NCBI GenBank assembly: GCA_902558495.1
Contig: CACEEB010000003.1
Location: 1 to 64,000 of the forward strand
Direction of reading: 5' to 3'
DNA length: 64,000 bases
Origin: an uncultured OM43 clade bacterium
Lineage (GTDB): Bacteria; Pseudomonadota; Gammaproteobacteria; Burkholderiales; Methylophilaceae
Shown here: in pieces, positions 40,120 to 50,489 of the stretch
How positions within the stretch are numbered: position 1 is the stretch's first letter
How the letters are laid out: every line of letters begins with the position of its first letter
Program-made: the position numbers and the translations under genes
Notes under the pieces: model-generated
What the model saw: the letters and a program-made list of their open reading frames with translations, nothing else
Told to the model about the DNA's origin: nothing
Databases searched by the model: none

Positions 40120-40785
40120 ATGATAAATCTTGATCATTATCAAACTATTATCTTTGATTGTGATGGAGTCATTCTTAATTCTAATTTCCAGAAAATTGAA
40201 GCATACCGAAATGCAGCATTGGAATTTGGTGCAAGTAAAGAACAGGCAGAATCGTTAGTGCAACACCATGTTGCCTTAACTGGTATTTCCCGCTACGTAA
40301 AATTTGAATATTTTTTAATTCATATTCTTAAGCAAAAAGTAACAGAAAAAAATATGAATAAATTAATTCAAAGTTTAAATAAAAATGTAGTCAAACTTCT
40401 TAAATCATGCGAGGTGGCAAAAGGATTGGATAAATTAAGGGAATCTACTTTAGATAAAAAATGGATAGTTGCTTCAGGAGGTGATCAGCAAGAGGTAAGA
40501 TTTTTGTTCGCTGATAAAAAAATTGATCATTTATTTGGTGATGGAATTTATGGAAGTCCTCGATCAAAACATGAGATTTTTGAGCAAGAGTTAAAAGATA
40601 TTTCCTGGTATCCAGCACTTTTTCTTGGTGATTCACTTTATGATATTCAAACTGCAAAAAAATATGATGTTGATTTTTTATTTGTAAGTGATTGGACAGA
40701 TTTAAAAGATTGGAAGAAAATTTGCGCGGAATACGATGTATCAGCCATCAAGAACATCCAAGCATTAATGAATATAAAAGTCTAA
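40120..40785 (+). CDS. HAD-superfamily hydrolase (phosphatase)
   Basis: IIFDCDGVILNSN, ASGGDQQEVRFLF, LFLGDSLYDIQTA. Confidence 0.9.
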   Translation: MINLDHYQTIIFDCDGVILNSNFQKIEAYRNAALEFGASKEQAESLVQHHVALTGISRYVKFEYFLIHILKQKVTEKNMNKLIQSLNKNVVKLLKSCEVAKGLDKLRESTLDKKWIVASGGDQQEVRFLFADKKIDHLFGDGIYGSPRSKHEIFEQELKDISWYPALFLGDSLYDIQTAKKYDVDFLFVSDWTDLKDWKKICAEYDVSAIKNIQALMNIKV

Positions 40786-42233
40786 TTAATATCTTTAATG
40801 ATATTACTTGAACTTCTTCCCGCTAAAAGCTCTATTAATTTTACCTTTCCTCCCCATTTTGTAACTTCTTTATGCCCAACTACTTCAGTTAGCTTGTAGT
40901 CGCTTCCTTTAATAAGAAAGTTTGGTTTAATCCTTTGAATAAGTTTGATTGGAGTCTCCTCATCAAAAATAATGACAGCATCTACCGCCTCCAGGCTTGA
41001 TAAAACACGCGCTCTATCTTCTTGGTTTATGATAGGACGTTTATCACCTTTTATTTTTTTCACAGAGCTGTCTGAATTGAGTCCTAGAATAAGGAAGTCA
41101 ATATTGTTTTTTGCTTGTTCAAGATAAGTAACATGCCCTGCATGAAGAATATCAAAACAACCATTAGTGAATCCAATTTTTAAATCTTTAGCCCTTAAAT
41201 TTTTTAGTAAACCGTCTAGTTTATTAAAGGAAATAATCTTGTGAATTTGTAAAGTCTGTTCCATATCAATTTCATTGATAATTTCGTGACCTTCAATTGC
41301 CACTGTTCCAACTTTACCGATTGCAACTCCTGCTGCAATATTTGCTAACTCTAAAGATTTATGGGTGGTTAATTTACCAATTAAACCTGCAGCAAGGGTT
41401 GCAATAACCGTGTCTCCAGCTCCAGAGACATCAAAAACCTTTTTTAATTTAGTTGCGGGGATGACGTCTATTTTTCTAGAGCTAACCAATTTAATGCCTT
41501 GATCCCCTTGAGTCATAGCGATATTTTCTATGTCAAATTTTATACATATTTTTTTGAGTTGTTTTTCTAACAGGTCCTCATCGGGTTCAACTAGATTGGA
41601 AAGTATAAAGGCCTCTTTCTTGTTTGGAGTTAATATCGATGCCCCTGCATATTTTTTTATATCATTTCCTTTTGGATCTACCAGGATAGGAATATTAATT
41701 TTTTTTGCTTGCTTGATAATTTTCTGGGTTAAATTTTCTGTTAAAAACCCTTTGGCATAGTCAGAAAGGATAATAATAGATGGTTTTTTATTAATAAGAT
41801 TTAGTATTTTTTTGATTTGATTTGCCGATAAAGAAATATTAGTATCTTCATCGTCGACTCTAACAATTTGTTGATGACCGGCAATAATCCTTGTTTTAGT
41901 AGTGGTGGATAGAGTGGATTTTATTAATCCCTTCTGACCAATGGTATTTTTTTTTAATAATCTTTTTAACGCTTCCCCATTTTGATCATTTCCTACTACC
42001 CCGCTTAAAACAGTTTTTATTCCAAGGCCAATTAAATTAGCCGCAACATTTGCTGCCCCTCCCATCCGAAAGGATTCACTCTTTTTTTCCACAACAGGAA
42101 CAGGAGCTTCGGGAGATGTTCTATTTACTTCACCAAAAATATATTTATCAAGCATTACATCGCCAACAACAAGAGCCCATTTACCTTTGGAGTTAAATTT
42201 GTTAGTAATAATATCTTTATTAGTTTGTTTCAT
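40782..42233 (-). CDS. hldE: Bifunctional heptose kinase / adenylyltransferase
   Basis: GGAANVAANL, DVSGAGDTVIATLA kinase; GFTNGCFDILHAGHVTYLEQA transferase. Confidence 0.97.
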   Translation of the reverse strand: MKQTNKDIITNKFNSKGKWALVVGDVMLDKYIFGEVNRTSPEAPVPVVEKKSESFRMGGAANVAANLIGLGIKTVLSGVVGNDQNGEALKRLLKKNTIGQKGLIKSTLSTTTKTRIIAGHQQIVRVDDEDTNISLSANQIKKILNLINKKPSIIILSDYAKGFLTENLTQKIIKQAKKINIPILVDPKGNDIKKYAGASILTPNKKEAFILSNLVEPDEDLLEKQLKKICIKFDIENIAMTQGDQGIKLVSSRKIDVIPATKLKKVFDVSGAGDTVIATLAAGLIGKLTTHKSLELANIAAGVAIGKVGTVAIEGHEIINEIDMEQTLQIHKIISFNKLDGLLKNLRAKDLKIGFTNGCFDILHAGHVTYLEQAKNNIDFLILGLNSDSSVKKIKGDKRPIINQEDRARVLSSLEAVDAVIIFDEETPIKLIQRIKPNFLIKGSDYKLTEVVGHKEVTKWGGKVKLIELLAGRSSSNIIKDIN

Positions 42234-42262
42234 AATAAAGTCTCATAAATTTTATAATAAAT

Positions 42263-43246
42263 TTAAGCATATTGATCAGGTTGTAAAAGATAATTCTGAA
42301 CATAATCAGAAACACCTTCAAGAAGATTGTTGAATTTTAAATCATACCCAGAATTTCTGAGTTGTTTAATATCCGCTTCAGTATAGTATTGGTATTTATT
42401 TTCTAAGTCTTTGGGCATATCGACATATTTTATATGTGAATCTGGCTCTTTTAAATTAATCAACAATGCGTTAGCTAAATCTTTAAAAGATTGAGCTTGT
42501 CCAGTCCCTATATTATACAACCCAGATTTATTTGAGCTTTCCAATAAATGAAAAATGCATCGTACTGCATCTTTTACATAAATAAAATCTCGAAGTTGCA
42601 TTCCATCTTTATATTCGGGATTTTTGCTTTTAAACAATCTTACTTCACCATCTTTTTTGAATTGGTTGAAAGCATGATAAACAACGCTTGCCATCCTACC
42701 TTTATGATATTCATTTGGCCCATAAACATTAAAAAATTTCAACCCAAACCATTTAGGTGGTTTGGGAAGATTTTGTTGCAATTGATTTTGAACCCACATA
42801 TCAAAAAAGTGTTTCGAATAACCATAAGCATTTAAAGGTTTATAATTTAGTAGGGCATCACTATTGTCTTTGTAGCCAAATTCTCCATTACCATAAGTAG
42901 CCGCTGAGCTTGCATAAATAAGAGGCACTTGATTAGCCGATGCCCAATCCCATAAAAATTGGCTATACCGGATATTAGATTTCAATAAATTATTAAAATT
43001 ATTTTCCGTGGTGGCACTTATTGCACCCATATGAATGATAGCCTCAATTTGGCTATTGCTTTTAAGATAATTTGGTAATTCATTCTTACCAATTAAATCA
43101 ATAAAATCTCGTTTACTAATATTTTTTTCTTGCTCAGGCACTAAGAATTCATCGACTATGACAAATTGCTTTTTATTAAGAATTGTATTTAGATGCCATG
43201 CAATCATACTTCCAATCATGCCTGCCCCACCAGTTAAAATAATCAT
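42263..43246 (-). CDS. hldD: ADP-L-glycero-D-manno-heptose 6-epimerase
   Basis: IILTGGAGMIGSMIAWHLN, FFNVYGPNEYHKGRMASV. Confidence 0.97.
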   Translation of the reverse strand: MIILTGGAGMIGSMIAWHLNTILNKKQFVIVDEFLVPEQEKNISKRDFIDLIGKNELPNYLKSNSQIEAIIHMGAISATTENNFNNLLKSNIRYSQFLWDWASANQVPLIYASSAATYGNGEFGYKDNSDALLNYKPLNAYGYSKHFFDMWVQNQLQQNLPKPPKWFGLKFFNVYGPNEYHKGRMASVVYHAFNQFKKDGEVRLFKSKNPEYKDGMQLRDFIYVKDAVRCIFHLLESSNKSGLYNIGTGQAQSFKDLANALLINLKEPDSHIKYVDMPKDLENKYQYYTEADIKQLRNSGYDLKFNNLLEGVSDYVQNYLLQPDQYA

Positions 43247-44349
43247 AGAGAACTTTTAACTTTTTTAGCTTGATTAATGGTAGTTTGCGATTCTTTTTTT
43301 TGTTTGCTAGGGGACCAACTTGAATCTATCCAACCTTGCATATGGGAATGTACTATTTCTTGCATAGCTTGAACCCACTCATCGTTATCATTTAGCGCTG
43401 GAATGTAGCTATATTTAGTCCCGCCATTCTCTTTGAATATTTCCATGCCTTCCATATTAATTTCTTCTAATGTTTCCAAACAATCACTGGAAAAGCCTGG
43501 ACAGATTACATGTACATTTGCTTCTTTCGCTTTACCAAGATCAGCAATCACCTCAGAAAAATAGGGCTTCAACCATTCAGCTTTCCCAAATCTCGATTGG
43601 AAGCAAATTTTATATTGGTTCTCTTTGAGCTTAAGTGCCTTTGCTAAAAGTCTACCAGTTTTGTGGCACTCACAATGATAAGGGTCACCTTGCATTAATG
43701 ATCTAAAGGGAACGCCATGAAAGCTCATAACTAGCTTAGATGGTTTACCAAATCTTCCCCAATGCTTTAATACAGAATGCTTTAATGCTTCTATGTAAGC
43801 TGGGTGGTCATGATAATTTCTGATGGTTCGTATTTCTGGAGTATTTCTAGTTCGAAGCAGTACTCTCCATAAACTATCCATTGCGGAGGCAGATGATGAA
43901 GCTGCATACTGAGGATAAAGTGGAAACAGAAGAATTTTTGTACAATTCTTTGCTCTTAATTTATTAAATGCAGAGGCCATGGACGGATTACCATAACTCA
44001 TACCTAATTCAACCTCAACCGGTTGCTTGATAGATTTTTTTAAATTTTTTTGCAAAAGTTTTTTTTGTTTTTTTGCATTTACAAGGAGAGGGGAGCCCTG
44101 GGAGGTCCATATCTGTTGGTATTTTTTTGCCGATGCTCGAGGTCTAATTACCAAAATAATACAGTGTAAAATCCAACACCAAATAAATCGTGGTATTTCA
44201 ACAACTCGCCTATCCATTAAAAATTGTCCAAGGTATTTTCGAAGAGACTTTGCATCTGGCGCATCTGGTGTCCCCAGATTAGCTAAAATGACACCAATTT
44301 TAGAAGGGTCTCCATGCTTATACTTCGGCTCATTATTATAAAAATTCAC
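43243..44349 (-). CDS. hemH: Ferrochelatase
   Basis: GVILANLGTPDAP, VMSFHGVPFRSL, CPGFSSDCLETLEEI. Confidence 0.98.
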   Translation of the reverse strand: MNFYNNEPKYKHGDPSKIGVILANLGTPDAPDAKSLRKYLGQFLMDRRVVEIPRFIWCWILHCIILVIRPRASAKKYQQIWTSQGSPLLVNAKKQKKLLQKNLKKSIKQPVEVELGMSYGNPSMASAFNKLRAKNCTKILLFPLYPQYAASSSASAMDSLWRVLLRTRNTPEIRTIRNYHDHPAYIEALKHSVLKHWGRFGKPSKLVMSFHGVPFRSLMQGDPYHCECHKTGRLLAKALKLKENQYKICFQSRFGKAEWLKPYFSEVIADLGKAKEANVHVICPGFSSDCLETLEEINMEGMEIFKENGGTKYSYIPALNDNDEWVQAMQEIVHSHMQGWIDSSWSPSKQKKESQTTINQAKKVKSSL

Positions 44350-44362
44350 TGAATAAATACCT

Positions 44363-45373
44363 TTACTTGATTGATTTTCCTAGTAGTTTAGCAGTGATAT
44401 CAACAATTGGAATTACTCTCTCATATGCCATTCTAGTGGGACCAATAACTCCTAGCATTCCAAGTATTTCTCCATCTGCCTCATAAGGAGCGGTAATTAC
44501 ACTGCACTCATCTAGAGCTTGATATCCTGATTCCTCCCCTATAAAAATTTGAATACCGTCGGCATTATGACTGCTTTCAAGTAAATTAAGAAGGGCAGAT
44601 TTTTTTTCAAATATTTCCAGAATTTTTTTTATACTTGCAACATTTTGTGATAGTTCAGCAGTTTCTAAAAGCTTTGATTGGCCGGACATTATTAAATGAT
44701 CGTCATCACTATCATTCGTTGAGGTAACGATAGCAGAAGACATAAGGTCCGATATATCTCCTTTCATATTTTTTAAATCATTGAGCAGTTTCTTTTTTGC
44801 CCCTTCCATTGAAAAACCACTAAACTCTTTATTAAAATAATTTGAGGCTTCAACTAGTTTTTCCTTATCATAATTATGTTTGGTGTAAAGCACTCTATTT
44901 TGTACATTGCCATCATCCGTCACAATAATAACTAAAACTCTTTTTTCGGAAAGGCTTAAAAATTCTATATGTTTATATTGTATTTTTTTTGCTTTTGGAA
45001 TCATTACTACACCAGCAAACTTGGTTAATTCCGAGAGGGTATTTGCTGCTGAGTTCATTAAATGTTTTTTGTCAGAGAGGACCAGTTGTTTTTGTAATGA
45101 AGAAATTTCAAATTCGTTCAGAGACTGAACGGTTACAAGGCTGTCCACGAAAAGCCTATATCCCTTATTTGTAGGGATTCTCCCAGCAGAGGTATGTGGA
45201 CTAGATACGAAGCCTGCATCTTCAAGATCTTTCATTATATTTCTAATTGTTGCTGGACTCAGATCAAGATTGGATGAGCTGGATAAAGTCTTTGAGCCCA
45301 CGGGGCTTCCATCACTTATGTGGTGATTGATAAGGGTTTTAAGTAATTTCTGGGCTCTACTATCAAGGTCCAT
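44363..45373 (-). CDS. hrcA: Heat-inducible transcription repressor HrcA
   Basis: DGSPVGSKTL, LSPATIRNIMKDLEDAGFVSSPHTSAGRIPTNKGYRLFVD. Confidence 0.98.
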   Translation of the reverse strand: MDLDSRAQKLLKTLINHHISDGSPVGSKTLSSSSNLDLSPATIRNIMKDLEDAGFVSSPHTSAGRIPTNKGYRLFVDSLVTVQSLNEFEISSLQKQLVLSDKKHLMNSAANTLSELTKFAGVVMIPKAKKIQYKHIEFLSLSEKRVLVIIVTDDGNVQNRVLYTKHNYDKEKLVEASNYFNKEFSGFSMEGAKKKLLNDLKNMKGDISDLMSSAIVTSTNDSDDDHLIMSGQSKLLETAELSQNVASIKKILEIFEKKSALLNLLESSHNADGIQIFIGEESGYQALDECSVITAPYEADGEILGMLGVIGPTRMAYERVIPIVDITAKLLGKSIK

Positions 45374-45473
45374 TATAATTTTTTATTCGTTAATTTTGGG
45401 CGGATGCTTTAAAATATATATTTAATGTATTTTACTAATTCAATTCTAATATAGCTAGGCTATTTATATAAAT

Positions 45474-46340
45474 ATGAAAGCTTTTAATAAAATTGCCGTC
45501 ATTGGCAAATATCCTTCAATAGAAGAATCATCTGATATTCACGATCAATTAATACAATTAGTTGGTCATCTAAGTCAGAAGCCTTTTGAGTTATACATTG
45601 AAGAAAAGACACAGAAGCAAATTAATCTTGATGGGGTCCAATCTATTGCATTAAAAGACATTGGCTCTAAAGTTGATCTTGCAATTATTGTTGGTGGAGA
45701 TGGAACTTTGATAGGCGTTGCAAGAAATATGGTCCACTCAGATACTCCGCTTATTGGAGTCAACCAAGGTCGATTTGGCTTCCTTGCTGATTTAAATACC
45801 AACAGTATGTTTTCCAATATTGACACTATCCTAAATGGTGAGTTTATCGAAGACAAAAGAATGCTGATTAACACAAAAATTATGAGGGGTAATAAAAAAG
45901 TTTATGAATCACTCTCTCTTAACGACGTGGTTATTAAAAGTGGAGTGCGGCTTATTGAATTGGATGTAATAATAAACGATGCATTTGTGCATAGACAAAG
46001 ATCAGACGGTATAATTGTAAGTACTCCTACTGGAACAACCGCTTACGCATTATCAGCAGGCGGCCCAATTCTTCATCCCAATTTAGATGCAATATCGATT
46101 GTACCTATCAGCCCACATACATTGAGTAATAGGCCAATTGCAGTTAATGCTGGAAGCCAAATAAATATCAAAATTATCAATATGAATGAAGCCTATGCAA
46201 GTATTGATGGACAAATTAAATTTCCTTTAGATATCAGAGATGTGATTCAAATAAGCAAGGCAAAAGAATCTATTTCAATTCTTCATCCTAAAGATTATTG
46301 CTATTTTGAGATGTTGAGAAATAAATTAAACTGGGGCTAA
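45474..46340 (+). CDS. nadK: NAD kinase
   Basis: IIVGGDGTLIGVARNM, GVNQGRFGFLAD, SDGIIVSTPTGTTAYALSAGGPI. Confidence 0.97.
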   Translation: MKAFNKIAVIGKYPSIEESSDIHDQLIQLVGHLSQKPFELYIEEKTQKQINLDGVQSIALKDIGSKVDLAIIVGGDGTLIGVARNMVHSDTPLIGVNQGRFGFLADLNTNSMFSNIDTILNGEFIEDKRMLINTKIMRGNKKVYESLSLNDVVIKSGVRLIELDVIINDAFVHRQRSDGIIVSTPTGTTAYALSAGGPILHPNLDAISIVPISPHTLSNRPIAVNAGSQINIKIINMNEAYASIDGQIKFPLDIRDVIQISKAKESISILHPKDYCYFEMLRNKLNWG

Positions 46341-46350
46341 TATATATTAA

Positions 46351-48009
46351 ATGCTTGAAACATTATCCATTAAAAATTTTGTGATCGTTGATCAGCTTGA
46401 ACTAAATTTTAAAAAAGGGTTTAGTGCATTTACGGGAGAAACAGGAGCGGGAAAATCAATCTTGATTGATGCACTATCAATTTGTTTGGGACAAAGAGGT
46501 GATATAAGTCTTATTAGGAAGGGAAAAGAAAAAGCTGATATTTCTGCAATGTTTAATATTGATAATAATAACCAAGCAAAATTGTGGTTAGAAGAAAATG
46601 AATACGAAATAGAGGATAGTCTTTTACTAAGGCGAATTCTTAGTCTTGATGGAAAATCAAAGGCTTTTATAAATGGCACCCCAACATCTATTGCACAATT
46701 AAAACAACTTACTAATAATTTGGTGGATATCTATAGCCAAAATTCACATCATTCCTTACTTAATTTAACAACCCAAAGAGACATCCTAGATAGTTATGCG
46801 CAAGCACAAGAACTAACCATAAAGGTTCGAGAGGCTTTTTTATCATGGAATAACCTGCAAAAAGAGTATGAGGCTTTCTTGAAGAATAAAACAGCCTTTA
46901 CATCTGAGCTTGAAGAATTACAGCAAAAATTTACAGAATATAAAGAGCTTGATTTTAGTGTGGCGAAATGGGAGGAATTACAAGATCGACATAAGGTTCT
47001 CAATAATAGTAATGAGCTAATTGTAGGTGTCCAGGAATGTATAAATTATTTAGATGGATCTGAAAATAATTCGCTCAATAATCAACTACATATTCTCAAG
47101 AGTAGTTTGGCAGCATTAACAAAACTAGATAAAAATTTATTAGATAAACTAAATATTATAGAAAGTTCATCGATAGAATTTTTAGAACTTTCCCGTGATT
47201 TAAATAATTATCTTCATTCCATTGAAGTAAATGAGGCTGAGAAAAATGATATTGAATCCAAAATAGAGTCTACTTTTAATTTTTTGAGAAAATATAAGCT
47301 AAATGCAGATGAATTAATGGAGATAAGCAGGCATTGGGAGAATAGGATTAATGACCTTAATCTTCTTGTAAATGAAAAAGATAAGAGTGAAGTGCTTACA
47401 AAGGCAAGAGAAAATTATAATAATGTTGCTAAGGAACTGAGTAAAAAAAGGGAAATAGCAAGCAAAAGATTAAGTGATCAAATTACGAATAAATTAAAGG
47501 AGCTATCATTTAAAAATGCAAAATTTAAAGTTCATTTGTTAAGTGGTAATCCTACTGTAAATGGAAATGAACAAATTGAATTTCTGATAGCAACTCATCT
47601 TGAGGCTGATCTAAGGCCAATTCAAAAAGTCGCATCGGGAGGGGAGTTATCAAGAATAAGTCTTGCGATTAGAGTGTCTTCTATGACTGAGATAGATGTG
47701 CCTATTATGATTTTTGACGAGGTGGATGTGGGTATAGGCGGGGGAGTAGCTGAAATTGTTGGAAATTTATTAAAATCGTTAAGTGATTTTAATGACCGTC
47801 AAATTTTTGTGATCACTCATCTTCCTCAGGTTGCTGCAAAGTCGAAATACCATTTTAGAGTATCCAAAAATACTATTGCAAAAGAGACAAAAAGTAATAT
47901 TGAGTTCTTGGAAAACGAAGAGCGGATTCATGAAATTGCAAGAATGCTTGGGGGACTAGACATCACTGCCACTACTTTGGAGCATGCAAAAGAAATATTG
48001 GCTAATTGA
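46351..48009 (+). CDS. recN: DNA repair protein RecN
   Basis: LSIKNFVIVDQLELNF, FTGETGAGKSILIDAL, FDEVDVGIGGGVAEIVG. Confidence 0.98.
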   Translation: MLETLSIKNFVIVDQLELNFKKGFSAFTGETGAGKSILIDALSICLGQRGDISLIRKGKEKADISAMFNIDNNNQAKLWLEENEYEIEDSLLLRRILSLDGKSKAFINGTPTSIAQLKQLTNNLVDIYSQNSHHSLLNLTTQRDILDSYAQAQELTIKVREAFLSWNNLQKEYEAFLKNKTAFTSELEELQQKFTEYKELDFSVAKWEELQDRHKVLNNSNELIVGVQECINYLDGSENNSLNNQLHILKSSLAALTKLDKNLLDKLNIIESSSIEFLELSRDLNNYLHSIEVNEAEKNDIESKIESTFNFLRKYKLNADELMEISRHWENRINDLNLLVNEKDKSEVLTKARENYNNVAKELSKKREIASKRLSDQITNKLKELSFKNAKFKVHLLSGNPTVNGNEQIEFLIATHLEADLRPIQKVASGGELSRISLAIRVSSMTEIDVPIMIFDEVDVGIGGGVAEIVGNLLKSLSDFNDRQIFVITHLPQVAAKSKYHFRVSKNTIAKETKSNIEFLENEERIHEIARMLGGLDITATTLEHAKEILAN

Positions 48010-48027
48010 TATTTTTTAGATTACTAG

Positions 48028-48459
48028 CTATCTCTTGACTTTGTGTGGACAAGCTTTTTTTGCACAATCACCATAAATATAAAGTGAATGTTCAATTATT
48101 TTAAAACCTAAATTGTCTGCAACTTCAACTTGAAGTTTCTCAATATCATCATTTCTAAATTCTTCAACATGTCCGCATTGAAGACAGACAATATGATCAT
48201 GATGTGACTTTTCATTAAGTTCAAATACTGATTTATCACTCTCAAAATGATGTCTAATTAAAATACCAGCTTGTTCAAATTGTGTGAGAACTCGATATAT
48301 AGTTGCAAGACCTATCTCCTCACTAGTATTTATCATTACTTTGTAGATATCTTCTGCAGAAAGGTGCCTTTCTTTACTGTTTTGAAATATATCAAGTATT
48401 TTTATTCTTGGAAGTGTAGCCTTTAATCCTGTCTTTTTAAGCTGGATATGTTCTTCCAT
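48028..48459 (-). CDS. fur: Ferric uptake regulator
   Basis: LKATLPRIKILDIF, GLATIYRVLTQFEQAGIL, HHDHIVCLQCGHVEEF. Confidence 0.97.
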   Translation of the reverse strand: MEEHIQLKKTGLKATLPRIKILDIFQNSKERHLSAEDIYKVMINTSEEIGLATIYRVLTQFEQAGILIRHHFESDKSVFELNEKSHHDHIVCLQCGHVEEFRNDDIEKLQVEVADNLGFKIIEHSLYIYGDCAKKACPHKVKR

Positions 48460-48538
48460 AAATTCTCCAAAAATGTAAATTAAAAGTTAATATTCACATG
48501 GTATATTATGAATCTTTGCAAATAAACCCTTATTTTCT

Positions 48539-49552
48539 ATGCGATTGTTTTTTTTATTTATTATTGTAATTTTATATGGATGTGCAACACCAGAATTAAA
48601 TGCACCTATTGTGTATAAAATGGAAATACAACAAGGCAATGAGATTGATAGTGAAATGTTGCTAAAGTTAAAGCCCGGCATGACTAAATCTCAAGTTAAG
48701 TTTATTCTTGGAACCCCACTAATTGCAGATAGTTTCCATAAAAATCGTTGGGACTATTTATATGTAATAAATACATACGACAGTACTAAAAATAAGCTTG
48801 GGTTTACTGAAAGAAGGCATGTGGTGTTGAATTTCGAGAAAGAATTACTTAAAGCTATTACAGGCGAAGTAATCCCTAGTAAGGGAGATTTAGATGTAAA
48901 TAAAAAAGAAAAATTAAAAGAACATGTAATAACCAGAGACACGAATAATGCAATGCGAGGTGAAGAAGACTCATGGGTGGATAAAATGAAATTTTGGGAG
49001 TCTGATGAGGCCAATGAAACTGATGTTAAAGATTCGCAAAGAAAAGAAATTGACCAAGAAATTAAAAAGGCAGGAGAAACAAAGCAAATGCAGTCTGATA
49101 AACAAAATCAAAATAAACCAGACAAAAATAAAGCAGCAGAAAAAACAGAAAATAAAAAGACACCAACAGTAAATGAAGAAATGAAAAAGGAAGAAGATTC
49201 TTGGATAGATAAAATGAAATTTTGGGAGTCTGATGAGTCTAAAGAAATTGAAGTAAATGAAATGAAAAAGAAAAAAATTAAAGATAGCATTCAAAATGAG
49301 AAAGAGAATCAAAAAGAAAAAATTAGAGAGAAAGTGACTCAAGAGGTTGAAGTTGAAAATAAAATGCTAGATACAAAAGATTCAGTCAATGAAGTTATAA
49401 GAAAAGATATTTCTGAAGAAAAGGAAGTAGAACAATTAAAAATTAAAGAAAATGATCTTAAGGAGCAAGCAGAGTCGAAACAAGATATAATTAATAATAA
49501 ATCAGATGAACCAGATTATTTTGACTTAATGCTAGAAAAAATTGGATTTTAA
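48539..49552 (+). CDS. bamE: BamE-family outer-membrane lipoprotein with ~200-aa charged C-terminal extension
   Basis: Lipobox LYGC; LKPGMTKSQVKFILGTPLIADSFHKNRWDYLY SmpA/BamE signature; divergent from fur; extension E/K-rich. Confidence 0.88.
   Translation: MRLFFLFIIVILYGCATPELNAPIVYKMEIQQGNEIDSEMLLKLKPGMTKSQVKFILGTPLIADSFHKNRWDYLYVINTYDSTKNKLGFTERRHVVLNFEKELLKAITGEVIPSKGDLDVNKKEKLKEHVITRDTNNAMRGEEDSWVDKMKFWESDEANETDVKDSQRKEIDQEIKKAGETKQMQSDKQNQNKPDKNKAAEKTENKKTPTVNEEMKKEEDSWIDKMKFWESDESKEIEVNEMKKKKIKDSIQNEKENQKEKIREKVTQEVEVENKMLDTKDSVNEVIRKDISEEKEVEQLKIKENDLKEQAESKQDIINNKSDEPDYFDLMLEKIGF
48962..49009 (+). repeat. Copy 1 of duplicated EEDSW[IV]DKMKFWESDE-coding motif in bamE
   Basis: Near-identical to 49190..49237, offset 228 bp. 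Confidence 0.9.
49190..49237 (+). repeat. Copy 2 of duplicated EEDSW[IV]DKMKFWESDE-coding motif in bamE
   Basis: Encodes EEDSWIDKMKFWESDE vs EEDSWVDKMKFWESDE in copy 1. Confidence 0.9.
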
Positions 49553-49555
49553 GAC

Positions 49556-50368
49556 ATGAATCACATCCTTAATATTATTGTTGTTGGAGCTACAGGTAAG
49601 ATGGGCCAAACTTTAATACAGGAGATTCATCATGATAACCAAACAAAATTAGTTGGGGCATTAGATCATGAAAAAGCTAATCACCTCGGAGAGGATGCTG
49701 GTTATTTTTGTGGAATCAAAACTGGCATCGTTATACAACCAAAGTTTGATGCCATTTCTGAAAAAGCGGATATTCTCATTGACTTCACAAGACCTGAGGC
49801 AAGCAATAATTACATAGACTTATGCCAAAAAAATAAAATTAACTATGTCTTAGGTACAACTGGTTTTTCAGAGGCTGAAAAAGATAACATTGCCAGTGTG
49901 GCAAAAAATATTGCAATATGTTTTGCGCCAAACATGAGTATTGGAATAAATCTTTTATTATCACTTGTCGAATCTGCAACTGCAACAATGCACGAAGATT
50001 TTGATATTGAAATAATCGAATCCCATCATAAGGACAAGGTAGATGCCCCATCTGGCACTGCACTTAGTTTGGGTGAGTCGGTAGCAAAAAGTTCAGGAAG
50101 ATCTCTTAAAGAACATGGAACACTTAAACGCACAGGCATCATGCCCCCTCGCAAGCGAAACGAAATTGGATTCTCTGTTATCAGAGGAGGGGACATAGTT
50201 GGGGATCATACCGTCTTGTATGCGGGTGACGGCGAAAGAATAGAGTTAACCCATAAAGCGAGCAATAGAAAAACGTTTGCTAAAGGGGCTTTAAGAGCAG
50301 CAAAGTTCTTAGCAGATAAAACTAATGGCTTATTCGATATGCAGGATGTTCTGGGCTTAAAACAATAA
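49556..50368 (+). CDS. dapB: 4-hydroxy-tetrahydrodipicolinate reductase
   Basis: VVGATGKMGQTLI, EIIESHHKDKVDAPSGTAL. Confidence 0.98.
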   Translation: MNHILNIIVVGATGKMGQTLIQEIHHDNQTKLVGALDHEKANHLGEDAGYFCGIKTGIVIQPKFDAISEKADILIDFTRPEASNNYIDLCQKNKINYVLGTTGFSEAEKDNIASVAKNIAICFAPNMSIGINLLLSLVESATATMHEDFDIEIIESHHKDKVDAPSGTALSLGESVAKSSGRSLKEHGTLKRTGIMPPRKRNEIGFSVIRGGDIVGDHTVLYAGDGERIELTHKASNRKTFAKGALRAAKFLADKTNGLFDMQDVLGLKQ

Positions 50369-50398
50369 AAATTATTTCCCAAAATTTAATGTTTTAAA

Positions 50399-50427
50399 TT
50401 GCTGTAAATACCTTATTCATTTATAAT
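50399..50427 (+). promoter_or_regulatory. Sigma70-type promoter for carAB
   Basis: TTGCTG-N17-TATAAT. Confidence 0.65.
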
Positions 50428-50432
50428 CTCCT

Positions 50433-50461
50433 CAGACGGGAGAATTGTATTCACCCGTTTG
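50433..50461 (+). promoter_or_regulatory. carA leader hairpin
   Basis: CAGACGGG / CCCGTTTG 8-bp stem (one G-T) with 13-nt loop; ~30 nt before carA start. Confidence 0.55.
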
Positions 50462-50489
50462 TTGTATCTAGCTTTAATTACCTTAGGAG

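Noticed and set aside
45452-45464. ATAGC-TAG-GCTAT palindrome upstream of nadK
   Set aside because: Short, AT-rich and isolated; could be chance in this composition
48971-49342. 123-aa minus-strand ORF rich in F/L/I
   Set aside because: Antisense of the K/E-rich BamE tail; composition artefact, no independent coding support
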